DNA from: Actinomycetota bacterium
Lineage (GTDB): Bacteria > Actinomycetota > Actinomycetes > Streptosporangiales > Streptosporangiaceae
Assembly (NCBI GenBank): GCA_003168255.1
Contig: PMSU01000082.1
Location: forward strand, 1-47,995
Direction: 5' to 3'
Length of the DNA: 47,995 nucleotides
Positions 40,921 through 47,995 of this stretch are shown piece after piece. Numbering within the stretch: the stretch's first letter is position 1; every line of letters starts with the position of its first letter. The notes below the pieces were generated by a model. It saw nothing but the letters and a program-made list of their open reading frames with translations, did not search any database and had not been told where the DNA came from. The position numbers were made by a program, and so were the translations under genes.

Positions 40921-42090
40921 ATGACGGCTGCCGCACAGCGGGTCGCGCTGTCCGGGTACACCACGCTTGGCCTCGGCGGTCCGGCGAGCAAGCTCGTGGC
41001 CGCCGATACCGAGCGCCAGCTCGTGGCGCAGGTGCGGTCCGCTGACCGGCGCGGCGAGCCGCTGCTCGTGCTCGGCGGCGGCAGCAACCTGGTGATCGCC
41101 GACGAGGGCTTCGACGGAACGGTCATCGCGGTGCTGACCCGTGGCGTCGTGATGGCTGCCGAAAGCGGGTCGGTGACCGTGACCGCGGCGGCCGGCCAGG
41201 ACTGGGACGGGCTCACGCAGCGCTGCGTGGCCAGCGAACTGGCTGGCCTGGAGTGCCTGGCCGGCATTCCCGGCCTGGTGGGTGCCACGCCGATCCAGAA
41301 CGTCGGCGCCTACGGTCAGGAGGTCGCCGAGACGATCACTGCGGTCCGCACCTACGACAGGGCGAGCCGCGAGGTCGTCGAACTGGCCGGGGCGGACTGC
41401 GGGTTTGGCTACCGGACGTCGGCGTTCAAGCGCAGCATCGGCTGGCAGCCCCAGCCCCAGCCCCAGTCCCGGCCCCGGCCCCGGCCCCGGCCCCAGCCCC
41501 AGCAGCAGCAGGGGCCGCCCCGCCCGCCCGCGCCGACCGGCAGGTTCGTGGTGCTGAGCGTCACCTTCAGGCTCGCCCGCGACGCGATGTCGCTGCCGAT
41601 CAGGTACGCCGAGCTGGCCCGCCGTCTCGGCGTCGCCACCGGGGACCGCGTCCCGCTGGCCGACGCCCGCGCCGCCGTGCTCGAGCTGCGCCGCGGCAAG
41701 GGGATGGTGCTCGATCCGGACGACCCGGACACCAGGAGTGCCGGCTCGTTCTTCACCAACCCGGTGATCAGCCAGGCTCAGCTTGCCGCCCTGGAACGCG
41801 CGGTGCGGACCAGGTTCGGGCCGGACGCCGCGGTCCCGGCGTTCCCGGCCGAAGACGGCCAGGTAAAAGTGCCGGCGGCGTGGCTCATCGAGCGAGCAGG
41901 CTTTACCAAGGGTTTTCCGAACGGCGCTGCCATACGGATATCGGCGAAGCACACGCTGGCGCTGGTCAACGCGGGCGGGGGCAGCACGAAAGGCCTGCTG
42001 GCGCTGGCCGCGGAAATAAGAGACGGTGTGCACGGCTCGTTCGGTATCGAGCTAGTCCCCGAGCCCGTGCTCGTCGGCGTCTCGCTCTGA
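40921..42090 (+). CDS. murB: UDP-N-acetylenolpyruvoylglucosamine reductase MurB with low-complexity insertion
   Basis: A 389-residue MurB, which reduces the enolpyruvyl group to form UDP-MurNAc in peptidoglycan synthesis, using FAD and NADPH. FAD domain: GGPASKL (residues 19-25), LVLGGGSNLVIADEGFDG (49-66), IPGLVGATPIQNVGAYGQEV (116-135). The active-site GYRTSAFK (163-170), proton donor Ser276 in AGSFFTNP and the C-terminal Glu in FGIELVPEP are intact. Residues about 176-207 are a repeat of QP, RP and Q runs (QPQPQPQSRPRPRPRPQP), placed where other MurBs have a short loop. The protein is slightly longer than most actinobacterial MurB (about 350). It probably still works, since the catalytic set is complete. 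Confidence 0.95.
   Translation: MTAAAQRVALSGYTTLGLGGPASKLVAADTERQLVAQVRSADRRGEPLLVLGGGSNLVIADEGFDGTVIAVLTRGVVMAAESGSVTVTAAAGQDWDGLTQRCVASELAGLECLAGIPGLVGATPIQNVGAYGQEVAETITAVRTYDRASREVVELAGADCGFGYRTSAFKRSIGWQPQPQPQSRPRPRPRPQPQQQQGPPRPPAPTGRFVVLSVTFRLARDAMSLPIRYAELARRLGVATGDRVPLADARAAVLELRRGKGMVLDPDDPDTRSAGSFFTNPVISQAQLAALERAVRTRFGPDAAVPAFPAEDGQVKVPAAWLIERAGFTKGFPNGAAIRISAKHTLALVNAGGGSTKGLLALAAEIRDGVHGSFGIELVPEPVLVGVSL
41446..41541 (+). repeat. Hexanucleotide expansion inside murB
   Basis: CAGCCC and CGGCCC units, then CAG repeats, produce the QP/RP/Q insertion. Being in frame it leaves the enzyme readable. Confidence 0.8.
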
Positions 42091-43284
42091 CCACTGACCA
42101 TCCAGCCAGGCGTCTATGCCTGTCAGCAGCCTGGTACGCACGTCGTCGGGCGCGACCGAGCCGCGCACCGACATCCGGGCCAGCTCGGCCAGCTCGCCGT
42201 CGCCGAGGCCGAGCGCGTTTCTCGCCAGGTCGTACTGTGCGGTGAGCCGGGAGCCGAACAGCAGCGGATCGTCGGCGCCCAGCGCGACCTGGATTCCCGC
42301 CTCGAGCAGCCGCGGCAGCGGGACATCAGCGGGCTTACCGAAGACGCCGAGCGCCACGTTGGACGACGGGCAGACCTCGAGGGTGACCGGGCCGGCCGCC
42401 AGCCGCCGCTCCAGCCCGGGATCTTCGGCCGCCGCGATGCCGTGCCCGACCCGGTCGGCGTGCAGTTCGTCGAGGCACGCCGCGACATTGGCCGGGCCGA
42501 GCAGTTCGCCGCCATGCGGAACCGACAGCAGCCCGGCCCGGGTCGCGATGCGGAAGGCCGGCCCGAAGTCGGCGGTGGAACCGCGCCGCTCGTCGTTGCT
42601 CAGCCCGAACCCGATCACGCCGCGCCCGGCGTACTGCGCGGCCAGCCGGGCGAGCGTGCGCGCCTCCAGCGGGTGCTTGGTCCGGTTGGCCGCGATGATG
42701 ACGCCGATCCCGACCCCGGTCACGGCGGCAGCGTGGGCCGCCGCGTCGAGCACGAGCTCCACGGTCGCGGTGAGCCCGCCGAACCGCCCGGCGTAGCCCG
42801 ACGGGTCCACCTGGATCTCCAGCCAGCCCGAGCCGTCGCCCGCCTCGTCCTCCGCGGTCTCCCGCAGCAGCCTGCGCACGTCGTCCTCGGTGCGCAGCAC
42901 CGATCGCGCGATGTCGTAAAGCCGCTGAAAGCGGAACCAGCCACGCTCGTCGCTGGCCCCGGTCAGCCGCACCGGCCAGTCACCGCCGGCCAGCGCGGCG
43001 GGTAGCTGGACCCGGTGCGTGGCGGCCAGTTCCACCAGCGTGGCGTGTCGCATCGCGCCGGTCAGGTGCAGGTGCAGGTGCGCCTTGGGAAGCGAGCGGA
43101 GCGGCCGTCCCGTCGGCCCGGTGGTCGTCGGCCCGGTGGTCGTCGGTCCGGTGGTCATCGGACCGACGGTCGGTCCGGTGGTCGGTCCGGTGGTCGGTCC
43201 GGTCGTCGGTCCGGTCGTCGGTCCGGTGGTCGGTCCGGTCGTCGGTCCGGTGGTCGTCGGTCCGGTCGTCGGTCCGGTGGTCAT
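42052..43284 (-). CDS. add: Adenosine deaminase with GPTT-repeat N-terminal tail
   Basis: A 410-residue adenosine deaminase. The zinc motif is HLHLH (KAHLHLHLTG, about residues 69-78); ANRTKHPLEA, IGFGLSNDERRGSTAD, SVPHGGELLGP, HADRVGHGIAA and ALGADDPLLFGS follow. The Glu of HGGE and Asp-Asp of GADDP are the conserved catalytic residues. It converts adenosine to inosine in purine salvage. The N-terminal 59 residues are TTGPTTGPTT repeats with no counterpart in the family. The real start may be the ATG at 43158. The C-terminal 39 bp overlap the end of murB in the opposite direction. Confidence 0.93.
   Translation of the reverse strand: MTTGPTTGPTTTGPTTGPTTGPTTGPTTGPTTGPTTGPTVGPMTTGPTTTGPTTTGPTGRPLRSLPKAHLHLHLTGAMRHATLVELAATHRVQLPAALAGGDWPVRLTGASDERGWFRFQRLYDIARSVLRTEDDVRRLLRETAEDEAGDGSGWLEIQVDPSGYAGRFGGLTATVELVLDAAAHAAAVTGVGIGVIIAANRTKHPLEARTLARLAAQYAGRGVIGFGLSNDERRGSTADFGPAFRIATRAGLLSVPHGGELLGPANVAACLDELHADRVGHGIAAAEDPGLERRLAAGPVTLEVCPSSNVALGVFGKPADVPLPRLLEAGIQVALGADDPLLFGSRLTAQYDLARNALGLGDGELAELARMSVRGSVAPDDVRTRLLTGIDAWLDGQWSERDADEHGLGD
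43108..43284 (+). repeat. Tandem GGTCCGGTCGTC-type repeat at the start of add
   Basis: Many copies of a 12-bp unit and variants (GGTCCGGTGGTC, with 9- and 15-bp steps) fill the DNA that encodes the GPTT tail. The unit keeps the frame. It lies at the beginning of the gene, where copy number could also affect the leader. Confidence 0.85.
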
Positions 43285-43344
43285 CGGCCTAGTCTGCCGC
43301 GCCGGCCGGCCCGTTCGCTCGCTGTCTGGTTGCTTGGGCCGTGC

Positions 43345-44556
43345 CTAGCTGGCCTGGCCGATCAGCTTGGCCATCCTGGTCAGGCCCTCTTCCAGATCAG
43401 CGTCGCCGAGCGCGCAGGACAGCCTGAAATACCCGGGTGTGCCGAACGCCTCTCCCGGCACCACCGCGACCTCGGCCTCGTCAAGCAGCACCTCGGCCAG
43501 CTCCGCCGAGGTGGCCGCCCGGCGGCCGGCGATTTCCAGCCCGAGCAGGCCCTTCACCGAGGGATAGCAGTAGAAGGCGCCCTGCGGCTCCGGGCAGATC
43601 ACCCCGGGAATCTCGTTCAGCATCCTGGTCATCGTGGTCTTGCGCCTGCCGAACGCCTCCCGCATCATGGCGACCGCCGCCAGATCCCCGCTCACCGCGG
43701 CGAGCGCGGCCTGCTGTGCCACGTTGCAGACGTTCGAGGTCGCGTGCGACTGGAGGTTCCCGGCGGCCTTGATCACGTCGGCCGGGCCGATCATCCAGCC
43801 CACCCGCCAGCCAGTCATCGCGTAGGTCTTGGCCACGCCGTTCAGCACCACGCAGCGGTCGGCGATCTCCGGTGTCACCACCGGCATGGAGACGAACCTG
43901 GCGTCGCCGTACACCAGGTGCTCGTAGATCTCGTCGGTAATCACCCACAGCCCGTTGGCGGCCGCCCACCTGCCGATCTCGGCGACCTGCTCGGGCGGGT
44001 ACACCGCACCGGTCGGGTTGGACGGCGAGACGAACAGCAGCACCTTGGTGCGCTCGGTGCGGGCGGCCTCGAGGTCGGCCACCGAGACCAGGTAGCCGGA
44101 TCGTTCGTCGGCCAGCACGGGAACCGGGATGCCGCCGGCCAGCGCGATGCACTCCGGGTACGTCGTCCAGTACGGCGCGGGCACCAGCACCTCGTCGCCC
44201 GGGTCGACCAGGGTGGCGAACGTCTGGTAGACGGCGTGCTTGGCGCCGTTGGTGACGAGCACCTGGCCCGGCTTTACCTGGTAACCCGAGTCGCGGGCGG
44301 TCTTCACCGAGATCGCCTCGCGCAGCTCGGGCAGCCCGCCGGTCGCGGTGTATTTGTGATTCTTCGGATCGAGGCAGGCTCTGGCAGCCGCCTCGGCGAT
44401 GTATTCAGGGGTCGGGAAGTCGGGCTGGCCAGCGCCAAAGCCGATGACGGGCCTGCCTTCGGCCCGCAGCGCCTTGGCCTTGGCGTCCACGGCCAGCGTT
44501 GCCGATTCGTTGATCGCGCCGACGCGCGCGGAGATGCGAGGATGTGACATGGGCAT
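43345..44556 (-). CDS. aspC: Aspartate/pyridoxal-phosphate-dependent aminotransferase
   Basis: A 403-residue class I/II aminotransferase, probably aspartate aminotransferase. Substrate and cofactor motifs: [20 protein letters not shown] (about 38-57), [64 protein letters not shown] and the PLP lysine in [20 protein letters not shown]. It interconverts oxaloacetate and aspartate, linking nitrogen and TCA metabolism. The start MPMSHP (44556) or MSHP (44550) is uncertain; the latter lies three codons later. Next to tRNA-Trp and secE as in other actinobacteria. Confidence 0.93.
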   Translation of the reverse strand: MPMSHPRISARVGAINESATLAVDAKAKALRAEGRPVIGFGAGQPDFPTPEYIAEAAARACLDPKNHKYTATGGLPELREAISVKTARDSGYQVKPGQVLVTNGAKHAVYQTFATLVDPGDEVLVPAPYWTTYPECIALAGGIPVPVLADERSGYLVSVADLEAARTERTKVLLFVSPSNPTGAVYPPEQVAEIGRWAAANGLWVITDEIYEHLVYGDARFVSMPVVTPEIADRCVVLNGVAKTYAMTGWRVGWMIGPADVIKAAGNLQSHATSNVCNVAQQAALAAVSGDLAAVAMMREAFGRRKTTMTRMLNEIPGVICPEPQGAFYCYPSVKGLLGLEIAGRRAATSAELAEVLLDEAEVAVVPGEAFGTPGYFRLSCALGDADLEEGLTRMAKLIGQAS

Positions 44557-44568
44557 GGCATCTATGGT

Positions 44569-44584
44569 GGCACCTCCAGGTGCC
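44569..44584. promoter_or_regulatory. Dyad upstream of aspC
   Basis: GGCACCT-CC-AGGTGCC, a perfect 7-bp inverted repeat 12 bp before the aspC start codon. On the minus strand it also contains GGAGG. It could be an operator or a hairpin that covers a ribosome site; the spacing of GGAGG to the ATG is too long to be a normal site. Confidence 0.35.
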
Positions 44585-44746
44585 TGCCGCGGCCACGGTT
44601 CGACGGACGGCCTATGGGCAACGTAGACTTCAGGGCTGGTGGCGGTACAGCTGTGGTCGGCGCATGCCCACGCGGCACGCGTTCCTGCATCGGCTGGGAC
44701 CTGTTCGCCATGATTACTCGACAGCTGGATATGCAGAGCAAGGCAA

Positions 44747-44819
44747 AGGGCAGTAGCTCAATTGGGAGAGTCCCGGTCTCCAAAACCGGTGGTTGGGGGT
44801 TCGAGTCCCTCCTGCCCTG
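44747..44819 (+). tRNA. trnW: tRNA-Trp (CCA anticodon)
   Basis: A 73-nt cloverleaf without encoded CCA end. Acceptor AGGGCAG pairs with CTGCCCT, the D arm is GCTCAATTGGGAGAGT, the anticodon stem CCGGT/ACCGG holds the loop CTCCAAA with anticodon CCA, and the T arm has GGTTCGAGTCC. Placed directly before secE as in other actinobacteria, which supports the identity. Confidence 0.97.
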
Positions 44820-44897
44820 CGAGTGCGGTCCGTCGCGACTGGCGGGGCGCACCAGCTGATCACCCGGTGAAACCTTCAGCGCAGTTCAGGTGAGGAA

Positions 44898-45149
44898 ATG
44901 GCGACTCAGACCGACCAGGCCCCGGCAGAGAGGCCGGCCAAGCCAGGGCGTCCGGCCAAGAAAGACAGGACGACGCCGGCCCTGTTCGTCCGGCAGGTGA
45001 CCGGTGAACTGCGCAAAGTCATCTGGCCAACCCGCCATGAAATGGCCACCTACACCACAGTCGCGATGGTGTTCATCGTGGTCATGGTGGGGCTCGTGAC
45101 CGGCCTCGACGCCCTGCTCGGCAAGATCGTGCTGGCAGTTTTCGGCTAG
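44898..45149 (+). CDS. secE: Preprotein translocase subunit SecE
   Basis: An 83-residue SecE of the single-helix actinobacterial type. A charged N-terminal part (APAERPAKPGRPAKKD) precedes the cytoplasmic helix FVRQVTGELRKVIWPTRHEM, where RKVIWPTR is the signature, and one membrane helix VAMVFIVVMVGLVTGLDALL. SecE stabilises SecY in the translocon. GTGAGGAA precedes the ATG. It sits between tRNA-Trp and nusG. Confidence 0.97.
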   Translation: MATQTDQAPAERPAKPGRPAKKDRTTPALFVRQVTGELRKVIWPTRHEMATYTTVAMVFIVVMVGLVTGLDALLGKIVLAVFG

Positions 45150-45280
45150 ACCTGCTTCCGGCAGAATCGAGTCGGCCGTCCACCCGTCGTGGCAGCATGA
45201 TCGAAGCAGCGTGACGGGGGGAGCCTGGTGGCCGCAGCTCGCGGTTACCAGGACAGATAAAGCGAAGAGGAAGAGTTACC

Positions 45281-46243
45281 GTGTCCGAACGAAGCGACGC
45301 CGATCCGGCGCAGGCCGATGAGGCGATCACGCCGCTGGCCGACCAGGCGGCCGAGCGAGAGCAGACCGAGCCCGAGCATGCGGCCGTGATCGCGGCCGAC
45401 GAGGAGATCCTGCCATCAAATGGCCAGGCGCCCGAGCCCGAGCGTCAGCCCGAGCCTGAGTCCGCGGACACCACCGACGATGCCGTGGCGGCCGCACCCG
45501 ATGACACCGATGACGATGACGCGGACGAGCCGGTGGCCGCAGCCGACGATGCGGCGGACGCCGCCGACGACGAGAACCTGGCTGACGGCGAGAGCCTGGC
45601 TGACGGCGAGAGCCTGGCCGACGCGGCGGACGCCGTCGACGACGAGGCCGAAGTCGAGGCCGAGGACCCGGCTGCCGAATTCGGCCGCCAGCTCAGGATG
45701 CTGCCCGGCGACTGGTATGTCGTGCACTCATACGCCGGATACGAGAACCGGGTCAAGGCGAACCTGGAGAGCCGCACCCAGTCGCTGAACATGGAGGACT
45801 TCATCTTCCAGATCGAGGTGCCAGTGCATCAGGTCACCGAGATCAAGGGCGGCAAGCGCCAGCAAGTCTCGGAGAAGGTGCTGCCCGGCTACATCCTCGT
45901 CCGGATGGAACTGACCGACCAGTCTTGGGCTGCGGTACGCAACACGCCGGGCGTGACCGGGTTCGTCGGGCTGTCCAGCAGGCCGTCGCCGCTCAGCCTG
46001 GACGAGGTAGCATCGCTGCTCGCACCTGAGCCGGAGGCTCACGCCAAGGCGGCGGAAGCCAAGCGCATCGTCGTGGAGTACGCGGCCGGCGATTCCGTCA
46101 CGGTTATGGACGGGCCGTTCGCCACCCTGCCGGCCACGGTGAACGAGATCAACCCCGACACGCAGAAGCTCAAGGTTCTCGTGTCGATCTTCGGCCGGGA
46201 GACACCGGTCGAACTTTCCTTCGATCAGGTTGCGAAGATCTGA
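45281..46243 (+). CDS. nusG: Transcription termination/antitermination factor NusG
   Basis: A 320-residue NusG. The first ~140 residues are an acidic Asp/Glu/Ala extension with short repeats ([18 protein letters not shown]). The NGN domain starts at [20 protein letters not shown], and continues [24 protein letters not shown] and GVTGFVG. The KOW domain is [20 protein letters not shown] through [11 protein letters not shown] at the C-terminus. The acidic extension is common in actinobacteria but is long here. NusG links RNA polymerase with Rho or ribosome. The start GTG follows GAGGAAGAG. Confidence 0.96.
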   Translation: MSERSDADPAQADEAITPLADQAAEREQTEPEHAAVIAADEEILPSNGQAPEPERQPEPESADTTDDAVAAAPDDTDDDDADEPVAAADDAADAADDENLADGESLADGESLADAADAVDDEAEVEAEDPAAEFGRQLRMLPGDWYVVHSYAGYENRVKANLESRTQSLNMEDFIFQIEVPVHQVTEIKGGKRQQVSEKVLPGYILVRMELTDQSWAAVRNTPGVTGFVGLSSRPSPLSLDEVASLLAPEPEAHAKAAEAKRIVVEYAAGDSVTVMDGPFATLPATVNEINPDTQKLKVLVSIFGRETPVELSFDQVAKI

Positions 46244-46285
46244 CCGGTAGCCGGCAACCGAACACCCAGGTAAGGATCGCAGAAC

Positions 46286-46720
46286 ATGCCGCCCAGGAAG
46301 AAGAAAATCGCCGCGGTTGTGAAGGTGCAGCTGCCAGCAGGCGCGGCCACCCCGGCCCCGCCGGTCGGTACCGCGCTCGGACCGCACGGCGTCAACATCA
46401 TGGACTTCTGCAAGCAGTACAACGCAGCGACCGAGTCCCAGCGCGGGAGCATTGTGCCCGCGGAGATCACGATTTTCGAGGACCGGTCGTTCACGTTCAT
46501 CACCAAGACGCCGCCCGCGCCAGAGCTGATCAAGAAAGCGGCCGGCGTCGAGAAGGGCAGCGGCGAGCCGCACAAGACCAAGGTCGGCACCGTCTCGGCT
46601 GCGCAGGTACGGGAGATCGCGCAGATCAAGATGCCCGACCTGAACGCGAACACCATCGAGGCCGCCGCGAAGATCATCGCGGGCACCGCACGCTCGATGG
46701 GCATCCTGGTACAAGGCTGA
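46286..46720 (+). CDS. rplK: 50S ribosomal protein L11
   Basis: A 144-residue L11, of the usual length. Typical start [20 protein letters not shown] and [20 protein letters not shown], which is the thiostrepton-region proline-rich domain, then the rRNA-binding C-terminal domain with [20 protein letters not shown] and [12 protein letters not shown]. Part of the GTPase-associated centre. Follows nusG by 42 bp and precedes rplA by 67 bp. Confidence 0.98.
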   Translation: MPPRKKKIAAVVKVQLPAGAATPAPPVGTALGPHGVNIMDFCKQYNAATESQRGSIVPAEITIFEDRSFTFITKTPPAPELIKKAAGVEKGSGEPHKTKVGTVSAAQVREIAQIKMPDLNANTIEAAAKIIAGTARSMGILVQG

Positions 46721-46787
46721 TCAAGAGTCTCGTGGCAGGGCCGGGCGCGGCCCGCTGACCACGGCCTCCGCGACAAAGGAGAACGCA

Positions 46788-47516
46788 ATGCAGCGCAGTA
46801 AGAGTTATCGGCAGGCAGCCGAGCAGATCGACATCAACCGGCTATACAGCCCGATCGAGGCGGTCGCGCTGGCCAGGAAGACCTCGGTCACGAAGTTCGA
46901 TTCCACGGTCGAGGTTGCCCTCCGGCTCGGCGTCGACCCGCGCAAAGCCGACCAGATGGTCCGTGGCACGGTGAACCTTCCGAACGGCACGGGCAAGACG
47001 GCCCGGGTCCTTGTCTTCGCCACCGGTGATCGTGCCGAGGAGGCCCGCGCTGCCGGCGCCGACTACATCGGTTCCGACGACCTGATCGAGCGGATCCAGG
47101 GCGGTTTCCTCGACTTCGACGCAGTGGTTGCGACCCCCGACCTGATGGGCAAGGTGGGTCGTCTCGGCCGGGTACTCGGCCCGCGCGGCCTGATGCCCAA
47201 CCCCAAGACCGGCACGGTCACGCCCGACGTCGCCAAGGCGGTAACCGAGATCAAGGGTGGCAAGATCGAGTTCCGGGTGGACAGGAACGGGAACCTGCAC
47301 TTCGTGATCGGCAAGGTGTCCTTCACCGAACGGGCGCTCGCGGAGAACTACGCGGCCGCGCTCGACGAGGTGATGAGGCTAAAGCCCGCCGCGGCAAAGG
47401 GCCGCTACCTGCGGCGGGTCACGGTGACCACCTCGATGGGCCCAGGCATCCCGGTGGACCCGAACAAGACCCATGGCGTCCTCGAAGAGCTGGCAGAGGC
47501 GCAAGCCGCGAGTTGA
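46788..47516 (+). CDS. rplA: 50S ribosomal protein L1
   Basis: A 242-residue L1. Motifs: [60 protein letters not shown], and the conserved [20 protein letters not shown] (about 150-165), then [19 protein letters not shown] and [12 protein letters not shown] near the end. L1 forms the L1 stalk and may also repress its own mRNA. The start is preceded by AAAGGAGAA. No rplJ/rplL follows within the remaining 479 bp. Confidence 0.98.
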   Translation: MQRSKSYRQAAEQIDINRLYSPIEAVALARKTSVTKFDSTVEVALRLGVDPRKADQMVRGTVNLPNGTGKTARVLVFATGDRAEEARAAGADYIGSDDLIERIQGGFLDFDAVVATPDLMGKVGRLGRVLGPRGLMPNPKTGTVTPDVAKAVTEIKGGKIEFRVDRNGNLHFVIGKVSFTERALAENYAAALDEVMRLKPAAAKGRYLRRVTVTTSMGPGIPVDPNKTHGVLEELAEAQAAS

Positions 47517-47560
47517 CGCCGCCCGTCGTCAGCTGACCCGTTCCCGGGACAGGACCAACC

Positions 47561-47687
47561 CGGCCCGCGCCGTACCAACCCTGCCTGGCGTCGCCCCGGC
47601 CCGCGCCCGCGCTGACCCGGCCCGCGCCGTACCAACCCTGCCTGGCGTCGCCCCGGCCCGCGCCCGCGCTGACCCGGGCCGCGCCGT
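47561..47687 (+). repeat. 57-bp tandem repeat downstream of rplA
   Basis: Copies 47561-47617 and 47618-47674 match over their whole length, and a third starts at 47675 before diverging. The unit (19 codons) would encode ARAVPTLPGVAPARARADP in one frame, but there is no ribosome site or sensible start, so coding is unlikely. Confidence 0.8.
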
Positions 47688-47862
47688 GATCGCGAAGACT
47701 CTGGGCTGTCCCAGCATTCCTAGGACACGTCGTGGCATAAACCGTCGTTTCCTGATCCCGGGCGATCGTGCGGTGCCCGCGGACCCGGCCGACCGGATCA
47801 CTCCCGTCACACCGGCACCACCGACCCCGTGAGCCACGTTTTCCGTAGCGCCGCCGAAGATC

Positions 47863-47908
47863 GATGTGGCGTTACCTACCACCGGTGGGGGGCTCTGCCA
47901 CATCGATC
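47863..47908 (+). repeat. 46-bp imperfect-hairpin repeat, copy 2
   Basis: The same length as the copy at 7882-7927, aligned without gaps: both start GATGTGG, carry TTACC and CCACC at the same offsets, and end CTGCCACATCGATC. Here the outer arms are longer: GATCGATGTGGC (47859-47870) pairs perfectly with GCCACATCGATC (47897-47908), and CCACCGGTGG at the centre is itself a palindrome. Confidence 0.75.
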
Positions 47909-47995
47909 AAGCTGTATGGCATGCGTGGAGTGGCAGAGTCTCGTCCATGGCGTGACGGAGGCGCTTGGTGTGGCTGACGAGGCCTCTGAGGTCAT

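Larger units (their letters stand above)
47517..47995. other. Noncoding tail after rplA with repeats
   Basis: The 479 bp holds two 57-bp direct copies, the 46-bp hairpin element, and no convincing gene. The expected rplJ-rplL genes are not reached. A GTG at 47952 opens a frame that runs to the window end, too short to judge. Confidence 0.6.

Noticed and set aside
43015..44547. 510-codon plus-strand open frame
   Set aside because: Antisense to aspC and the add tail; the Gly/Arg repeat is the reverse of the GPTT repeat.
47561..47832. Coding reading of the 57-bp repeat
   Set aside because: The frame has no proper start or ribosome site and the sequence after the repeat is not protein-like.
47952..47995. 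Start of a further gene
   Set aside because: The frame from GTG 47952 is open to the window end but only 14 codons are visible.

Overview
The window is chromosomal DNA of a very GC-rich actinobacterium. Evidence: extreme G/C at third codon positions, many GTG starts, ATGA/GTGA gene overlaps, ECF sigma factors with the DGPF (YCII) partner, an AfsR/SARP-type regulator, a DUF222-HNH nuclease and a DrrA-type ABC ATPase. At the right end is the actinobacterial block add - murB - aspC - tRNA-Trp(CCA) - secE - nusG - rplK - rplA. A Streptosporangiales-like organism fits, but the genus cannot be fixed from sequence reading alone.

Left end (1-4.1 kb): a small Ser/Gly repeat protein lies divergent to a conserved actinobacterial hypothetical. 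Next comes a stretch of gene remnants: a kinase-like (APH) gene with its middle missing, an ECF sigma operon, a probable N-terminal fragment of a serine-peptidase-type protein, a DUF1905 remnant without a start codon, and the C-terminal end of an 'abortive infection' annotated gene.

4.1-20 kb: single genes and small units. These are an alpha/beta hydrolase, ChrA, a methyltransferase with a divergent AraC regulator, a TetR/SDR divergent pair with candidate operators, a secreted penicillin-acylase-family Ntn hydrolase, a DGPF-ECF42 sigma pair, a SCO1/thioredoxin-like lipoprotein, an MBL-fold hydrolase, a GntR operon with a membrane-anchored propeller-like protein, a DUF1697 protein and a GNAT.

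19.7-35 kb: a 1552-residue secreted SGNH hydrolase with nine putative-Ig (He_PIG) and two IPT repeats, an SDR, a class II aldolase, a FAD amine oxidase-type protein, a lipoprotein, a DUF222-HNH nuclease, and a DrrA/DrrB-like exporter whose permease carries a frameshift. An AfsR-like regulator follows, broken by an out-of-frame internal deletion.

35.4-39.5 kb: a tight four-gene operon (UbiE/MenG-like methyltransferase, UbiA-like membrane protein, geranylgeranyl-reductase-family flavoprotein, CaiB/BaiF CoA-transferase). All junctions are 4-nt overlaps, and a possible uORF is coupled in the same way. This is the best candidate for a coherent lipid or quinone modification system. 39.5-47.5 kb holds DedA, a CBS protein and the housekeeping block.

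Two themes cross the window. First, short in-frame tandem repeats have expanded inside or next to conserved genes (TetR, HNH, ABC permease, CoA-transferase, MurB, adenosine deaminase, and downstream of rplA). Second, a 46-bp imperfect-hairpin element occurs in two intergenic places 40 kb apart, same length and same orientation. All family assignments come from reading motifs; no database search was run.
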